From Henriciella sp. (lineage in GTDB: Bacteria > Pseudomonadota > Alphaproteobacteria > Caulobacterales > Hyphomonadaceae), in assembly GCA_013214545.1 (NCBI GenBank), contig JABSQB010000035.1, positions 1 to 33,899 of the forward strand: a stretch of DNA of 33,899 nt. Direction: 5' to 3'. The position numbers were made by a program, and so were the translations under genes. Under the pieces are notes generated by a model. That model was not told the DNA's origin and searched no databases. It was given only the letters and a program-made list of their open reading frames with translations. This document shows positions 7,544 through 15,310 of the stretch, in pieces; position 1 is the stretch's first letter; each line of letters starts with the position of its first letter.

Positions 7544-8478
7544 TCGGCGGTATCCTTCCTGATATCTTTTGATAGCCACGTTAATGCGGCTTCGGCGATT
7601 TCGTCAGGCCTTTCCGGCAACAAGGCATGGCCAGCGCCGTCCAGACGAACCGCCGTTACGCGGTCTGGAAACGCGCGTTCCAGAATGTCGATTGTGTCTT
7701 CGGGCGGCGCAATCGTGTCTTGCATGCCCGCGATCACAAGCATCGGCGCGGTGCCGGCAGAGGTCCATTCTTCTGACGGGGTTGCCGCCGTCGCGGCGCC
7801 TTGCAAGCGGGCGGTTCCGGCATGCCAGCCCCGCAGCCAATAATCAGGGATTTCATTGTCGCCGGCAAAAAAGCCATATCGGACCGCAGCCTTGCGTTTG
7901 CTGATGGTCAGGCGCGGATCAAAGGATTGGCGCAGAGCCGTTGCGGCCTTCTCGGCGATCGGCTTTTGTCCTCCGGAGGCGATCAGGATCACCCCTGCGA
8001 CCTGCTCATCGAACAATGTTGCGCTCGCTCGTGCGACACGATTGCCAAACGCATGACCGACGAAGACGACCGGCCCGCGCGCGGCGTAGATGCCGTGTGC
8101 GTCTTGCGCCAGGTCGAACAGGGTCGGGGCTTCCACACTTGCAACAGACTCCCCAATGCCAGGCGCTTCGATCATGAGGATGGGGTAGCCTTCCCTGTTC
8201 AGCGCGGTGGCAAGTTCGTTGAAGTCACTGACCTCTCGTCCCGCGCTCGCAAACATCACGATAAGGGGACGGTCTGAAAGGGGACGGTTTGAGGAGGGCG
8301 CTGTCAGTTCATAATAAGAGACGGCTGTGTTCAGATTGCCATTGGCCGGGTAGAGCTGAGCGACAGAGCGGTCTCCCACCGCGTCGCGCGCCTTTAAGAA
8401 GGGTTGCGGATAGGTCATCGCGATCGCTCCCAGAATTAAGGCGAGTGCCAGTCCAGTCAGGCCAATCAACCATTTCAA
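7540..8478 (-). CDS. Membrane-anchored alpha/beta hydrolase-fold protein lacking the nucleophilic serine
   Basis: An alpha/beta-hydrolase-fold protein of about 312 residues with an N-terminal signal anchor (KWLIGLTGLALALILGA). The nucleophile elbow reads GHAFG rather than GxSxG, so the expected catalytic Ser is Ala (residue 143 from the TTG start). The acid (AGMQDTIAPP) and the His (GAGHALLPE) are both present. The protein may be a non-hydrolytic member or use other chemistry; related proteins with GHAFG-type elbows may form a subfamily, which I cannot check. I prefer the TTG at 8478 with GGAG 8 nt upstream; a GTG at 8511 is also in frame. The next gene overlaps its stop by 4 nt. Confidence 0.85.
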   Translation of the reverse strand: MKWLIGLTGLALALILGAIAMTYPQPFLKARDAVGDRSVAQLYPANGNLNTAVSYYELTAPSSNRPLSDRPLIVMFASAGREVSDFNELATALNREGYPILMIEAPGIGESVASVEAPTLFDLAQDAHGIYAARGPVVFVGHAFGNRVARASATLFDEQVAGVILIASGGQKPIAEKAATALRQSFDPRLTISKRKAAVRYGFFAGDNEIPDYWLRGWHAGTARLQGAATAATPSEEWTSAGTAPMLVIAGMQDTIAPPEDTIDILERAFPDRVTAVRLDGAGHALLPERPDEIAEAALTWLSKDIRKDTAE

Positions 8479-8526
8479 TTGAAAAACTCCGTGCTGCGCG
8501 CACGCTGGCACCTGAGCCGCGCGGGG

Positions 8527-9426
8527 TCAAACCATTGGCGACTTCTGCAACTCTTCGGCGAGAATATCGTAGACGATCCGGATGCGCTTGCTGGTGTGCA
8601 GCTCCCGGTGTGTGACCAGCCAGACCGGTACGGGCAGAATGAGCTCTTCAGGCAGGATCGGCTTCACGCGAGGTTCCAATTGCTCGATATCACGGGTCAG
8701 AAATCCGATCCCGAGGCCGTTTGCGACCAGTTCCCGCATCACCGTCCCTGACCGAGAGTTCAGGGTGAAATTGCGCTGGGTCAGATGCAGCCCGTGCCGG
8801 ACCATCTCTTCGATCAGCCCATCATTGCGGTCAAAACCAATAAAGTCTGCGCTCTCGAGATCCTTTAGCGACGTGATCGGGCCGATGGCGCGGATATAAT
8901 CCTCTGAGGCGTAGAGATGTGCGGCTGTGTCGCCGATCAGTTTGGCAATCAGATCAGGCTGGGTCGGACGCGCGTGACGGATCGAGATGTCAGCTTCGCG
9001 GCGGGTCAGGTCCTGCACCTCGTTCGAGGTGACGATATCGATGGTGATGCCGGGCGCCTGGTCCCGGATCTTTTTAATGATCGGCGGCAGATAGTAGGTC
9101 GCCAGGGCGCCGGTTGCGGTGATCACAACCTTGCCTTCGACGGTTTGCGATTGACCAGAGGCGGCCAGAGAGACCTGCGTCGCGGCATCCGCCATCACGC
9201 GGACATGTTCCAGCAAGTCGCGTCCGGCTTCGGTCAGTTCCATCGCGCGTCCGGCCCGTTCGAACAGGGTGACGCCGAGATCGTCCTCCAAGGCCGAAAC
9301 CTGGCGGCTGAGCGTTGGCTGCGTCTGTCCAAGCGCCCGTGCGGCCGCAGAAAGCGACCCTTCCTCAGCGGTTGCGAGGAAGGCGCGCACCTGATTCCAG
9401 TCAAAGGAGATGGCCTGCCAGTTCAT
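8527..9426 (-). CDS. LysR-family transcriptional regulator
   Basis: A 299-residue LTTR. The N-terminal winged helix includes NQVRAFLATAEEGSLSAAAR and LGQTQPTLSRQVSALEDDLG (about 11-50). A linker helix and a periplasmic-binding-protein-like effector domain (about 90-295) follow. It is divergent from a methyltransferase gene 127 nt away. LTTRs commonly control their divergent neighbour, so that methyltransferase is the first candidate target. The effector cannot be predicted. Confidence 0.94.
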   Translation of the reverse strand: MNWQAISFDWNQVRAFLATAEEGSLSAAARALGQTQPTLSRQVSALEDDLGVTLFERAGRAMELTEAGRDLLEHVRVMADAATQVSLAASGQSQTVEGKVVITATGALATYYLPPIIKKIRDQAPGITIDIVTSNEVQDLTRREADISIRHARPTQPDLIAKLIGDTAAHLYASEDYIRAIGPITSLKDLESADFIGFDRNDGLIEEMVRHGLHLTQRNFTLNSRSGTVMRELVANGLGIGFLTRDIEQLEPRVKPILPEELILPVPVWLVTHRELHTSKRIRIVYDILAEELQKSPMV

Positions 9427-9509
9427 GGATTTCTGTATACGTCTCTTTGAGATTTCCGCAATTCCTGTTCGATCTGCGAATAGTTATCTGCGGGTCATGC
9501 AATTTGATC

Positions 9510-9519
9510 ATACATGTAT
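9510..9519. promoter_or_regulatory. Palindrome in the LysR/methyltransferase divergent region
   Basis: ATACATGTAT is a perfect 10-bp palindrome lying 34 nt before the methyltransferase start and 84 nt before the LysR start. LysR sites are often short interrupted dyads in this position. Being an operator is inference only. Confidence 0.35.
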
Positions 9520-9553
9520 CCCGCGCCGCGCGGGACTGGATAAGGAGGCGATC

Positions 9554-10183
9554 ATGCCTGACAAAGCAAAATTCTGGGATGGGACAGCGGAGAAATACTC
9601 CAAACAGCCCATCGCCAATCAGAAAGCCTATGAGGTCAAATTGAACCTCACCCGCGAATATTTCACGCCAGACTCGCAAGTGCTCGAGTTTGGCTGTGGG
9701 ACAGGCTCGACTGCAATCCTGCACGCACCTTTCGTCAAGCATATCGACGCGATTGATGTCTCGTCTGAGATGATTCGCATCGCCAAGGACAAGCTGGACC
9801 CTGCGGGCATTCAGAATGTGACTTTTCGGGTCGCCGATATGGACGGTTTCCAAGCCGCGCCGGAGAGCTATGACGCTGTCTTGGGGCTCAACATTCTGCA
9901 CCTGTTGGACGACCGAATGGCGGCCATGCGGGAAGTTTACCAGGCGCTGAAACCGGGCGGGTATTTCGTATCCACGACGCCTTGCCTGCGGGAAAAGTTC
10001 ATTTTCTCACTGATCGGCCCGCTGTTTCCGCTGATGCATGCGCTGGGACGATGGCCAAAAGTGTTCCGCTTCTCAGCCAAACGGCTGCAGCGCGACATTG
10101 AGGAGATTGGCTTCAAAACCGTGCATTACTGGCAGCCGGACAACGGCATGTCGGCGTTCATTGTTGGACAGAAGCCGGAATAG
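9554..10183 (+). CDS. Class I SAM-dependent methyltransferase
   Basis: A 209-residue Rossmann-fold methyltransferase. Motif I is VLEFGCGTGSTAI (about 40-52), followed by the acidic IDAIDVSSEM strand end and the YDAVLGLNILHLL motif. The C-terminal part contains CLREKFIFS and ends with a hydrophobic strand. The substrate is unknown. The ATG at 9554 is chosen because TAAGGAGG lies just upstream; the frame runs open to 9410 but that extension overlaps the divergent LysR start. Divergent LysR control is likely. Confidence 0.9.
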   Translation: MPDKAKFWDGTAEKYSKQPIANQKAYEVKLNLTREYFTPDSQVLEFGCGTGSTAILHAPFVKHIDAIDVSSEMIRIAKDKLDPAGIQNVTFRVADMDGFQAAPESYDAVLGLNILHLLDDRMAAMREVYQALKPGGYFVSTTPCLREKFIFSLIGPLFPLMHALGRWPKVFRFSAKRLQRDIEEIGFKTVHYWQPDNGMSAFIVGQKPE

Positions 10184-10192
10184 AGCCCCGCC

Positions 10193-11551
10193 CTAGACGA
10201 GGACGTCGTCATCCTTGGCGAATTTGGCCAGCAGATAAGCGTCATTGTCCTCAATCGGATCGAGCTTTCCGAAGGCAAAAGCATTGCGATCCATCACCAG
10301 ATCTCGCGGGCGCAGGGCGCGCGAGATCTCTAACCCTTCTAGATTACGCGCCCGCGAGAACGCCACGTAGGACTGGCCGTGCGCAAACATCCCCCGATCG
10401 AGGTCGATATAGACCTTGTCCAGGGTCAGGCCCTGCGCCTTGTGAATGGTCACAGCATAAGCGAGCCGCACCGGCACCTGCTTGAATGTGCCGACCACTT
10501 CGCGCGAGACTTTCTTGGTCTCCGGGTCGAGCGAGTATTTGTACTTTTCCCAGGCCGCCGGTTCGATTTCATATTCGTGACCATCGAGCTCGACCAGAAC
10601 GTTGCGCCCGGACCAGCCAGAGACCGTGGCCAGCGACCCGTTCACCCAGCGCCCGTCCGGATCATTCTTGATCAGCATCACCCGCGCGCCTTCCTTAAGC
10701 TCCAGATCGGCCTCGGTCGGGTAGGTCTTCTCGTCAAAATCGCCTTGGACGCGGGCTTCAAATACTTTCTCAGGCCCCGGCAAGTCTTCCAGCCGCGCCT
10801 GGTTGATCCGAAAGGCATTGGCATTGTTGGGGGTCAGGACAATGTGGGTCTCGCTCGCCTCAACGGCGTCGCGGTCTGAGACCACGCTGCGCAAGACACT
10901 CTCATCCGCGGGCGTCAGTCGGCCCTGTCGCATGGCGCCAAGCAGGGCGAGAAAGCGTGGATCCTCCTGACGGAACACATGTTTCAGGGCGAGCAGCGCG
11001 AACTCTGCTTCTTTGAAGGCGGGTGCATTGAAGAAATAATGCCCGCCATAACGCTCCTTCAAGATCGGATCTTCATCCCCGCGCACGACCGGCGGCAATT
11101 GATGCAGATCACCAGACAAGATCATCCGCACGCCGCCAAATGGGCGTTTTGAGCCGCGATTGAGCTTCAGACTGCGATCAATCGCGTCCAGCATATCGGC
11201 GCGCACCATCGAAATTTCATCGATAATGATCGTCTCTGCGGCTTTCATGATCCGCGCCGTGCGCAGGCGTTTGACGTCCTGCGGTTCGATCAGACGCGGT
11301 GGAAACTTGAAGAAGCTATGCAGCGTCTGTCCGCCAGCATTCATCGCCGCGACCCCGGTCGGCGCAAGCACAATAGCGCTGTCGCCGGCTTGCTCGACAA
11401 ATTTGCGGAGCAGGGTGGTTTTGCCGGTCCCCGCGCGGCCGGTCAGAAACAGATTGCCTTGCGCCCCGGCGCCCTGGCTCACCCATTCGGCTGGCTTGGC
11501 ATAGATCGTATCGGGCGTCGCGGCACCGCTGAGGGCAGGCAAATCGGTCAT
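10193..11551 (-). CDS. Pif1/RecD2-like superfamily 1B DNA helicase
   Basis: A 452-residue ATP-dependent 5'-3' DNA helicase-like protein. Motif I is FLTGRAGTGKTTLL (about 35-48), motif Ia APTGVAAMNAGGQTLHSFF, motif II IIIDEISM, motif III LSGDLHQLPPV, motif V TIHKAQGLTLDKVYID, and motif VI GQSYVAFSRARNLEGL. It has no nuclease domain, which sets it apart from RecD in RecBCD. Bacterial Pif1-like enzymes act on forks, G-quadruplexes and recombination intermediates; the specific job here is unknown. Nine bases separate its stop from that of the converging methyltransferase. Confidence 0.93.
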   Translation of the reverse strand: MTDLPALSGAATPDTIYAKPAEWVSQGAGAQGNLFLTGRAGTGKTTLLRKFVEQAGDSAIVLAPTGVAAMNAGGQTLHSFFKFPPRLIEPQDVKRLRTARIMKAAETIIIDEISMVRADMLDAIDRSLKLNRGSKRPFGGVRMILSGDLHQLPPVVRGDEDPILKERYGGHYFFNAPAFKEAEFALLALKHVFRQEDPRFLALLGAMRQGRLTPADESVLRSVVSDRDAVEASETHIVLTPNNANAFRINQARLEDLPGPEKVFEARVQGDFDEKTYPTEADLELKEGARVMLIKNDPDGRWVNGSLATVSGWSGRNVLVELDGHEYEIEPAAWEKYKYSLDPETKKVSREVVGTFKQVPVRLAYAVTIHKAQGLTLDKVYIDLDRGMFAHGQSYVAFSRARNLEGLEISRALRPRDLVMDRNAFAFGKLDPIEDNDAYLLAKFAKDDDVLV

Positions 11552-11581
11552 GAATGGCCAGCCTTAACGAGCTTTGCCGGG

Positions 11582-12142
11582 CTAGGGAATATTCTCGCAC
11601 TGGACTGTACTGGTCGCACGGCAGGCGCCGTCCAGATCTTCAACCAGAGATTTCGGTTTCGAGGCGAGGATGCCGCCGCGCTCGAAACAGGTATTGATCG
11701 CCTTCACGCGGGCATGCTCGACATAGATGGTGGAGTCCTGATCGCAGTTCTGGCTCGGATTGACCTCGATCGTTTCGCGGATCGGAAAGGCGCGCAGCTG
11801 GCGCTGCAGGACCGGGATCGTGTAATCTTCAGGCAGGCCCTGAAACTCGACCATGAAATTGCGCAGCAGGATGGTGGGATCTGCGATGTCGCGCTCGCTC
11901 GGATCGACATAGCAGGTGCCGAGCGTCCGGTACGCGTAGCGTTCCCCTTCCTGGGACATGGCCGTGGCGCAGGCGCGCTCGGCCGCGAGCCGCCGTTGAT
12001 GGAAGTCACCGCTGCGCAAACCTTGATATTCGTCCATGTCGAGCTTCAACCAGTGCTGCCAATGCGCACTTGCGGTCGCTTCGGTGAAATCCGGGTGCTT
12101 GGCTTGCGCTTCTTCAGGTGTACGGATCGTACTTTCGGCCAA
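11582..12142 (-). CDS. C-terminal part of a split Cys-containing secreted protein (unknown function)
   Basis: A 186-codon frame that would have to start at a TTG (12142). It is in exactly the same reading frame as the signal-peptide ORF upstream, separated only by TAA, TCC and TAT. It carries six cysteines (in RACAT, GTCYV, QNCDQ, NTCFE, GACRA, QCENIP), as expected for an exported disulfide-bonded protein, but by itself has no signal peptide. I therefore read it as the body of one gene broken by a nonsense codon, or translated only by re-initiation or readthrough. I recognise no family. Confidence 0.6.
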   Translation of the reverse strand: MAESTIRTPEEAQAKHPDFTEATASAHWQHWLKLDMDEYQGLRSGDFHQRRLAAERACATAMSQEGERYAYRTLGTCYVDPSERDIADPTILLRNFMVEFQGLPEDYTIPVLQRQLRAFPIRETIEVNPSQNCDQDSTIYVEHARVKAINTCFERGGILASKPKSLVEDLDGACRATSTVQCENIP

Positions 12143-12148
12143 ATAGGA

Positions 12149-12394
12149 TTAGGCGGCCATGCAGCGCATCGGGGTGGCGAGGTTTTCCACCGAAACCGTG
12201 ACGTCCTCACCATTGTCTTCATCTAGCCGCTCAGCAGTCGCGATAGGCAGAGTGACGTCCTGGCGATTCTGCTCATAAATTGCGCCTTGTTCGGTCATAG
12301 GCAACGGGTCAACGGCCGCACCGTTTTGGGCTTCCGCGACAGAAAATGAAGTGATGCATGCTAGCGCCGCAAGACGCAATTGGGCTAGACGCAT
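12149..12394 (-). CDS. N-terminal part of the split secreted protein, ending at an in-frame TAA
   Basis: An 81-residue ORF beginning with a convincing signal peptide (MRLAQLRLAALACITSFSVAEA, cleavage likely after AEA). The mature part is acidic (RLDEDNGEDVTVSVENL) and ends PMRCMAA at TAA 12149-12151. The next codons continue in frame into the following Cys-rich ORF. A CAA to TAA change would explain the break. On its own it would make a 59-residue mature periplasmic peptide with one Cys. Confidence 0.6.
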   Translation of the reverse strand: MRLAQLRLAALACITSFSVAEAQNGAAVDPLPMTEQGAIYEQNRQDVTLPIATAERLDEDNGEDVTVSVENLATPMRCMAA

Positions 12395-12489
12395 AATGAC
12401 CCTTTAGTGTGAACTCTACTCTCAATAGCAATTGGTATGCGGGATTCCGGGGTTTCTCAAGGGCGAAGATAAGTTAAGGGGCATTAACA

Positions 12490-13164
12490 ATGCAGTTGTC
12501 TGAAACCATGGTGGAAATGGATGCCTATCTGGAGGTGTCCCTTTTGCGCGATGACCCGGTGCTCGATCAGATCGCCAAACGCAGCGAAGCGGAAGGATTG
12601 GTGCCGCACGCGGTCACGCCGCTGCAGGCAGAGTTCCTCGCTATGCTCATTCGGCTGACCGGGGCAAAGCGCGCGCTCGAAATCGGTTGCCTGGGCGGAT
12701 ATTCGGCTGTCGCCATGGCGCGGGCCATGTCAAACGATGGGTACATCCTCACAACCGAGATTGATACGCGCACCGCAGGGGTTGCACAGGCGAATATCGA
12801 TGCTTCAGGTTTCAGCGAGCGGATCGACTTGCGGGTCGGGCCGGCGATGGAGGTTTTGCAGCATCAGGTTGAGGCCGGTGCGACGTTCGATTTCGTGTTC
12901 ATCGACGCCGATAAGGTCAATCACAAGAATTATCTAGAAATGGCGCTGAAACTCGCGCGCCCGGGAACCGTGATTGTCGCAGATAACATCGTTCGTGGCG
13001 GCGCTGTGCTCGCGGCTGACAGCACTGAAAACAGCGTGCGCGGTGTCCGGGAAATGCTGGCTTTTGCGCGAACTCTGGACGGCGTTGAGATGACCGCGCT
13101 GCAGACCGTCGGTGCCAAAGGCTATGACGGCATGGCGCTGTTTCGGGTCACGTCTGAGCGCTAA
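12490..13164 (+). CDS. O-methyltransferase (caffeoyl-CoA/catechol OMT family)
   Basis: A 224-residue SAM-dependent O-methyltransferase of the Methyltransf_3 family. SAM motif I is ALEIGCLGGYSAVAMA (about 59-74). The metal-binding acidic residues are in FVFIDADKVNHKNYL and in VIVADNIVRGGAVL. These enzymes methylate catechol-type hydroxyls with a divalent cation; the substrate here is unknown. AAGGGG precedes the ATG by 8 nt. The 3' end overlaps the converging vWA-like gene by 4 nt. Confidence 0.92.
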   Translation: MQLSETMVEMDAYLEVSLLRDDPVLDQIAKRSEAEGLVPHAVTPLQAEFLAMLIRLTGAKRALEIGCLGGYSAVAMARAMSNDGYILTTEIDTRTAGVAQANIDASGFSERIDLRVGPAMEVLQHQVEAGATFDFVFIDADKVNHKNYLEMALKLARPGTVIVADNIVRGGAVLAADSTENSVRGVREMLAFARTLDGVEMTALQTVGAKGYDGMALFRVTSER

Positions 13165-13973
13165 AGGTCGCGCCAGGTCACGTCGACGCCCAGTTCATCG
13201 AAGACTTCGTCCCAATAGTCTTTCAGCGCGCCGCGCTGCATATCGACATAGCGGGCGCGAGGAATCAGACGGATCTCGAGTTCGACGCCGTTCAGACTGT
13301 CGCCAAAGCGGCGCATGGTTGTATCGGCAACGCTGATCGCATCCGGAATGTCGGCAGGCAGCGACCCGCCGCCGCCATAAATCGTGAAGACGTCAGAGTT
13401 TTGCAGCATGTCAGAGATTATGACGATCCGGCGCGCCGGGGCGCGGCTCGAGAAGGCATCCGTCTGACCGAGGCGCGCCAACGCCTCGAGGACAGGGCTG
13501 TTCGGCGCTTCCTTAGGCTCGACAAGATCCTCCAGAATGTCTTCCAGCGGCTGATTGAATTTCTCATTGAAGCGTTCTTCGATCTGCGCCGGATTGCGGA
13601 ACAAGGCATTGACCTGATCGCCGCGACCCGGATTGCACAAGGAGAAGCGTCCGCGCGGATCAAACTGTCCAAACTGATCCAGTTCAAACAGTGTGAAGCG
13701 CTCGCCAATCTCGAGGCGATTGCGCGATCGTCTGATCACTGCTGCAATCAGATCAGCTTGCTGTTCGCTATACTCGTCCGTCTTGTCGATGATGACGGCA
13801 GTGTGCGGCGGTAAATCATCAGACAGTTCGCACAGGGTCAGCTCGTCATAGGGTTCAGGTTGCAGGGCGTAGAATGAGAAGCCGATAATCGCCACCGCAA
13901 GACCGGCCAGCACGAAATTCAGGATCGCCTGATTGCGCTGTTTCTTCTGTCTTGTTCGCCGGCGCCGTGCCAT
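13161..13973 (-). CDS. Membrane-anchored vWA-like protein, function unknown
   Basis: A 270-residue protein with a very basic N-terminus (MARRRRTRQKKQRNQ), one signal-anchor helix (about 18-40) and a periplasmic body. The segment TAVIIDKTDEYSEQQADL looks like the first strand and metal loop of a von Willebrand A-type fold, and RRIVIISDMLQNSDV like the fourth strand; the classical DxSxS is replaced by DKTDE. The fold is inferred and the family unknown to me. It follows the large membrane protein gene by 14 nt with a good Shine-Dalgarno, so the two proteins probably work together. Confidence 0.75.
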   Translation of the reverse strand: MARRRRTRQKKQRNQAILNFVLAGLAVAIIGFSFYALQPEPYDELTLCELSDDLPPHTAVIIDKTDEYSEQQADLIAAVIRRSRNRLEIGERFTLFELDQFGQFDPRGRFSLCNPGRGDQVNALFRNPAQIEERFNEKFNQPLEDILEDLVEPKEAPNSPVLEALARLGQTDAFSSRAPARRIVIISDMLQNSDVFTIYGGGGSLPADIPDAISVADTTMRRFGDSLNGVELEIRLIPRARYVDMQRGALKDYWDEVFDELGVDVTWRDL

Positions 13974-13987
13974 GCTCCATAACCCCC

Positions 13988-15157
13988 TTACTGCCCGTCA
14001 GTTTTGGGTTTAACCCTGAACTGATCCACGATCTCGTGATCAAGACCAAACTCATCTGACAAACCATCATCTGTGGTGCGAAGCAACTTGATGTAAGGTG
14101 CCACCATATCGCTCATGGTGCGGTGGATCAGCATTTTTTCCTTAGGGGTCAGGTCGCTGCCTTTAACCTCGACGACTTCCTCTTTGATGTCTTCATAGCT
14201 GTCTTCGAACATGTAGAGCGCGTCGCGCAGCTCAGCCCGGGCACGTTCAAGCCCGCGCGCGGAGTCACTGAAGCCCGGGAATGGCGAATCGAGACGGCGC
14301 CCTTCGAATGCTGCAAAGGCGGCAATCGCCAGTCCGAGCGCGAACAGCACCATCGCATCGAGCGAATGCAGCGCGAATGGACGGCACATCGCGTTTGTCG
14401 CGGCGCTGCCAATCGTTTCGCCCAGCGGCGAGCTGAGTATCTTCTCACACACAGCCGGATCGACAATGAAGTGCGGCAGGACCTTGGTCGGCAGATCCGC
14501 CGGTAATTCCTGTCCGAGCGCCTGCATATCGAGGATGTTACGATAATGCGCGGCTGACAGGTTCACCAGGAAGACGAGCGACAGGCCAACGATAATGGCG
14601 ATCAGGCCCATCAGCACATAGAGATTTCGTCGACTGAATATGTTCTCAAGGTCGAGTGGCATGGAGATGTGGCGCATGCCCCAATAGCCGACAATGAAGA
14701 AACTGGTTGCGACATTGGCGAGCGAGACAGCCGCCGCCTGGAATATACCACCGGCCAGGCCAAACTCGCTTTGCTTGGCAAAGAAATAGGCGTTCGCAGC
14801 GCTCTCAAAAATGATCATCAAGGCAATGATCGACATCTGGAAGAGTGGTACTTTCGGGTGGCTAGAAATATAATGCACGCCGCGGCCGGTCGACTCGCCG
14901 AGTTTCAGCTTGCGGTGGTGGTACTTTTGCGGCGCTTCCGGATCGTTTGCGTCAGGCGTTTCCTTGATCCGCTTGCGCTTGGACGGCAGGTGATAGTCGC
15001 CGCCAAGCTGACGAAAGCGATAGAAGCTGAGGGCTGCACGTGTTGTATAATCAGCTTGCAGGACGACTTCATTAAATGCGTCGCTGGGACGGCGGGTCAG
15101 GTCGACAATGTCCTGATCTGTCAGGGCGCCGGACGCGCCTTGTGCGTGGTCATTCAT
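13988..15157 (-). CDS. Four-helix membrane protein paired with the vWA-like protein, function unknown
   Basis: A 389-residue protein. Residues 1-100 are cytoplasmic and basic near KRKRIKE. Hydrophobic helices lie at about 104-128, 134-160, 178-200 and 268-290. The loop between the third and fourth (about 200-267) carries two cysteines and is probably periplasmic. A charged C-terminal tail with coiled-coil character follows (ARAELRDALYMFEDSYEDIK and after). GGGAGGT precedes the ATG. I recognise no family. The downstream vWA-like gene begins 14 nt after its stop, so the pair is an operon. Confidence 0.75.
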   Translation of the reverse strand: MNDHAQGASGALTDQDIVDLTRRPSDAFNEVVLQADYTTRAALSFYRFRQLGGDYHLPSKRKRIKETPDANDPEAPQKYHHRKLKLGESTGRGVHYISSHPKVPLFQMSIIALMIIFESAANAYFFAKQSEFGLAGGIFQAAAVSLANVATSFFIVGYWGMRHISMPLDLENIFSRRNLYVLMGLIAIIVGLSLVFLVNLSAAHYRNILDMQALGQELPADLPTKVLPHFIVDPAVCEKILSSPLGETIGSAATNAMCRPFALHSLDAMVLFALGLAIAAFAAFEGRRLDSPFPGFSDSARGLERARAELRDALYMFEDSYEDIKEEVVEVKGSDLTPKEKMLIHRTMSDMVAPYIKLLRTTDDGLSDEFGLDHEIVDQFRVKPKTDGQ

Positions 15158-15192
15158 CAGCCTACCTCCCGAACTCAGACCCTATGGTTTCG

Positions 15193-15207
15193 TTAACCTT
15201 TTAGTAA
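15193..15207 (-). promoter_or_regulatory. Possible CtrA half-matched site upstream of the vWA/membrane operon
   Basis: On the minus strand the sequence is TTAC-N7-TTAAC, one mismatch from the CtrA consensus TTAA-N7-TTAAC, 36-50 nt before the operon start. A site this short occurs easily by chance, so this is only a candidate for cell-cycle control. Confidence 0.25.
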
Positions 15208-15310
15208 GGATTTTTGTCAGGCATTTGATGAATTAAGACAAAGACGTGACGAATCTTGGCGTGCAGCATTCGGGCTCGCCACAATTCGCCTGGAGCGATA
15301 GACAGCCAGT

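Noticed and set aside
12140-12151. Stop-codon recoding with selenocysteine or pyrrolysine
   Set aside because: The codon is TAA, which is not used for either residue.
11318-12226. 302-codon plus-strand open frame
   Set aside because: It is antisense to the helicase start and the split secreted protein, shows no domain or ribosome site, and its residues are typical of a GC-rich shadow frame.
12474-12488. CtrA-like TTAA...TTAAC before the O-methyltransferase
   Set aside because: The spacer is 6 nt rather than the required 7.
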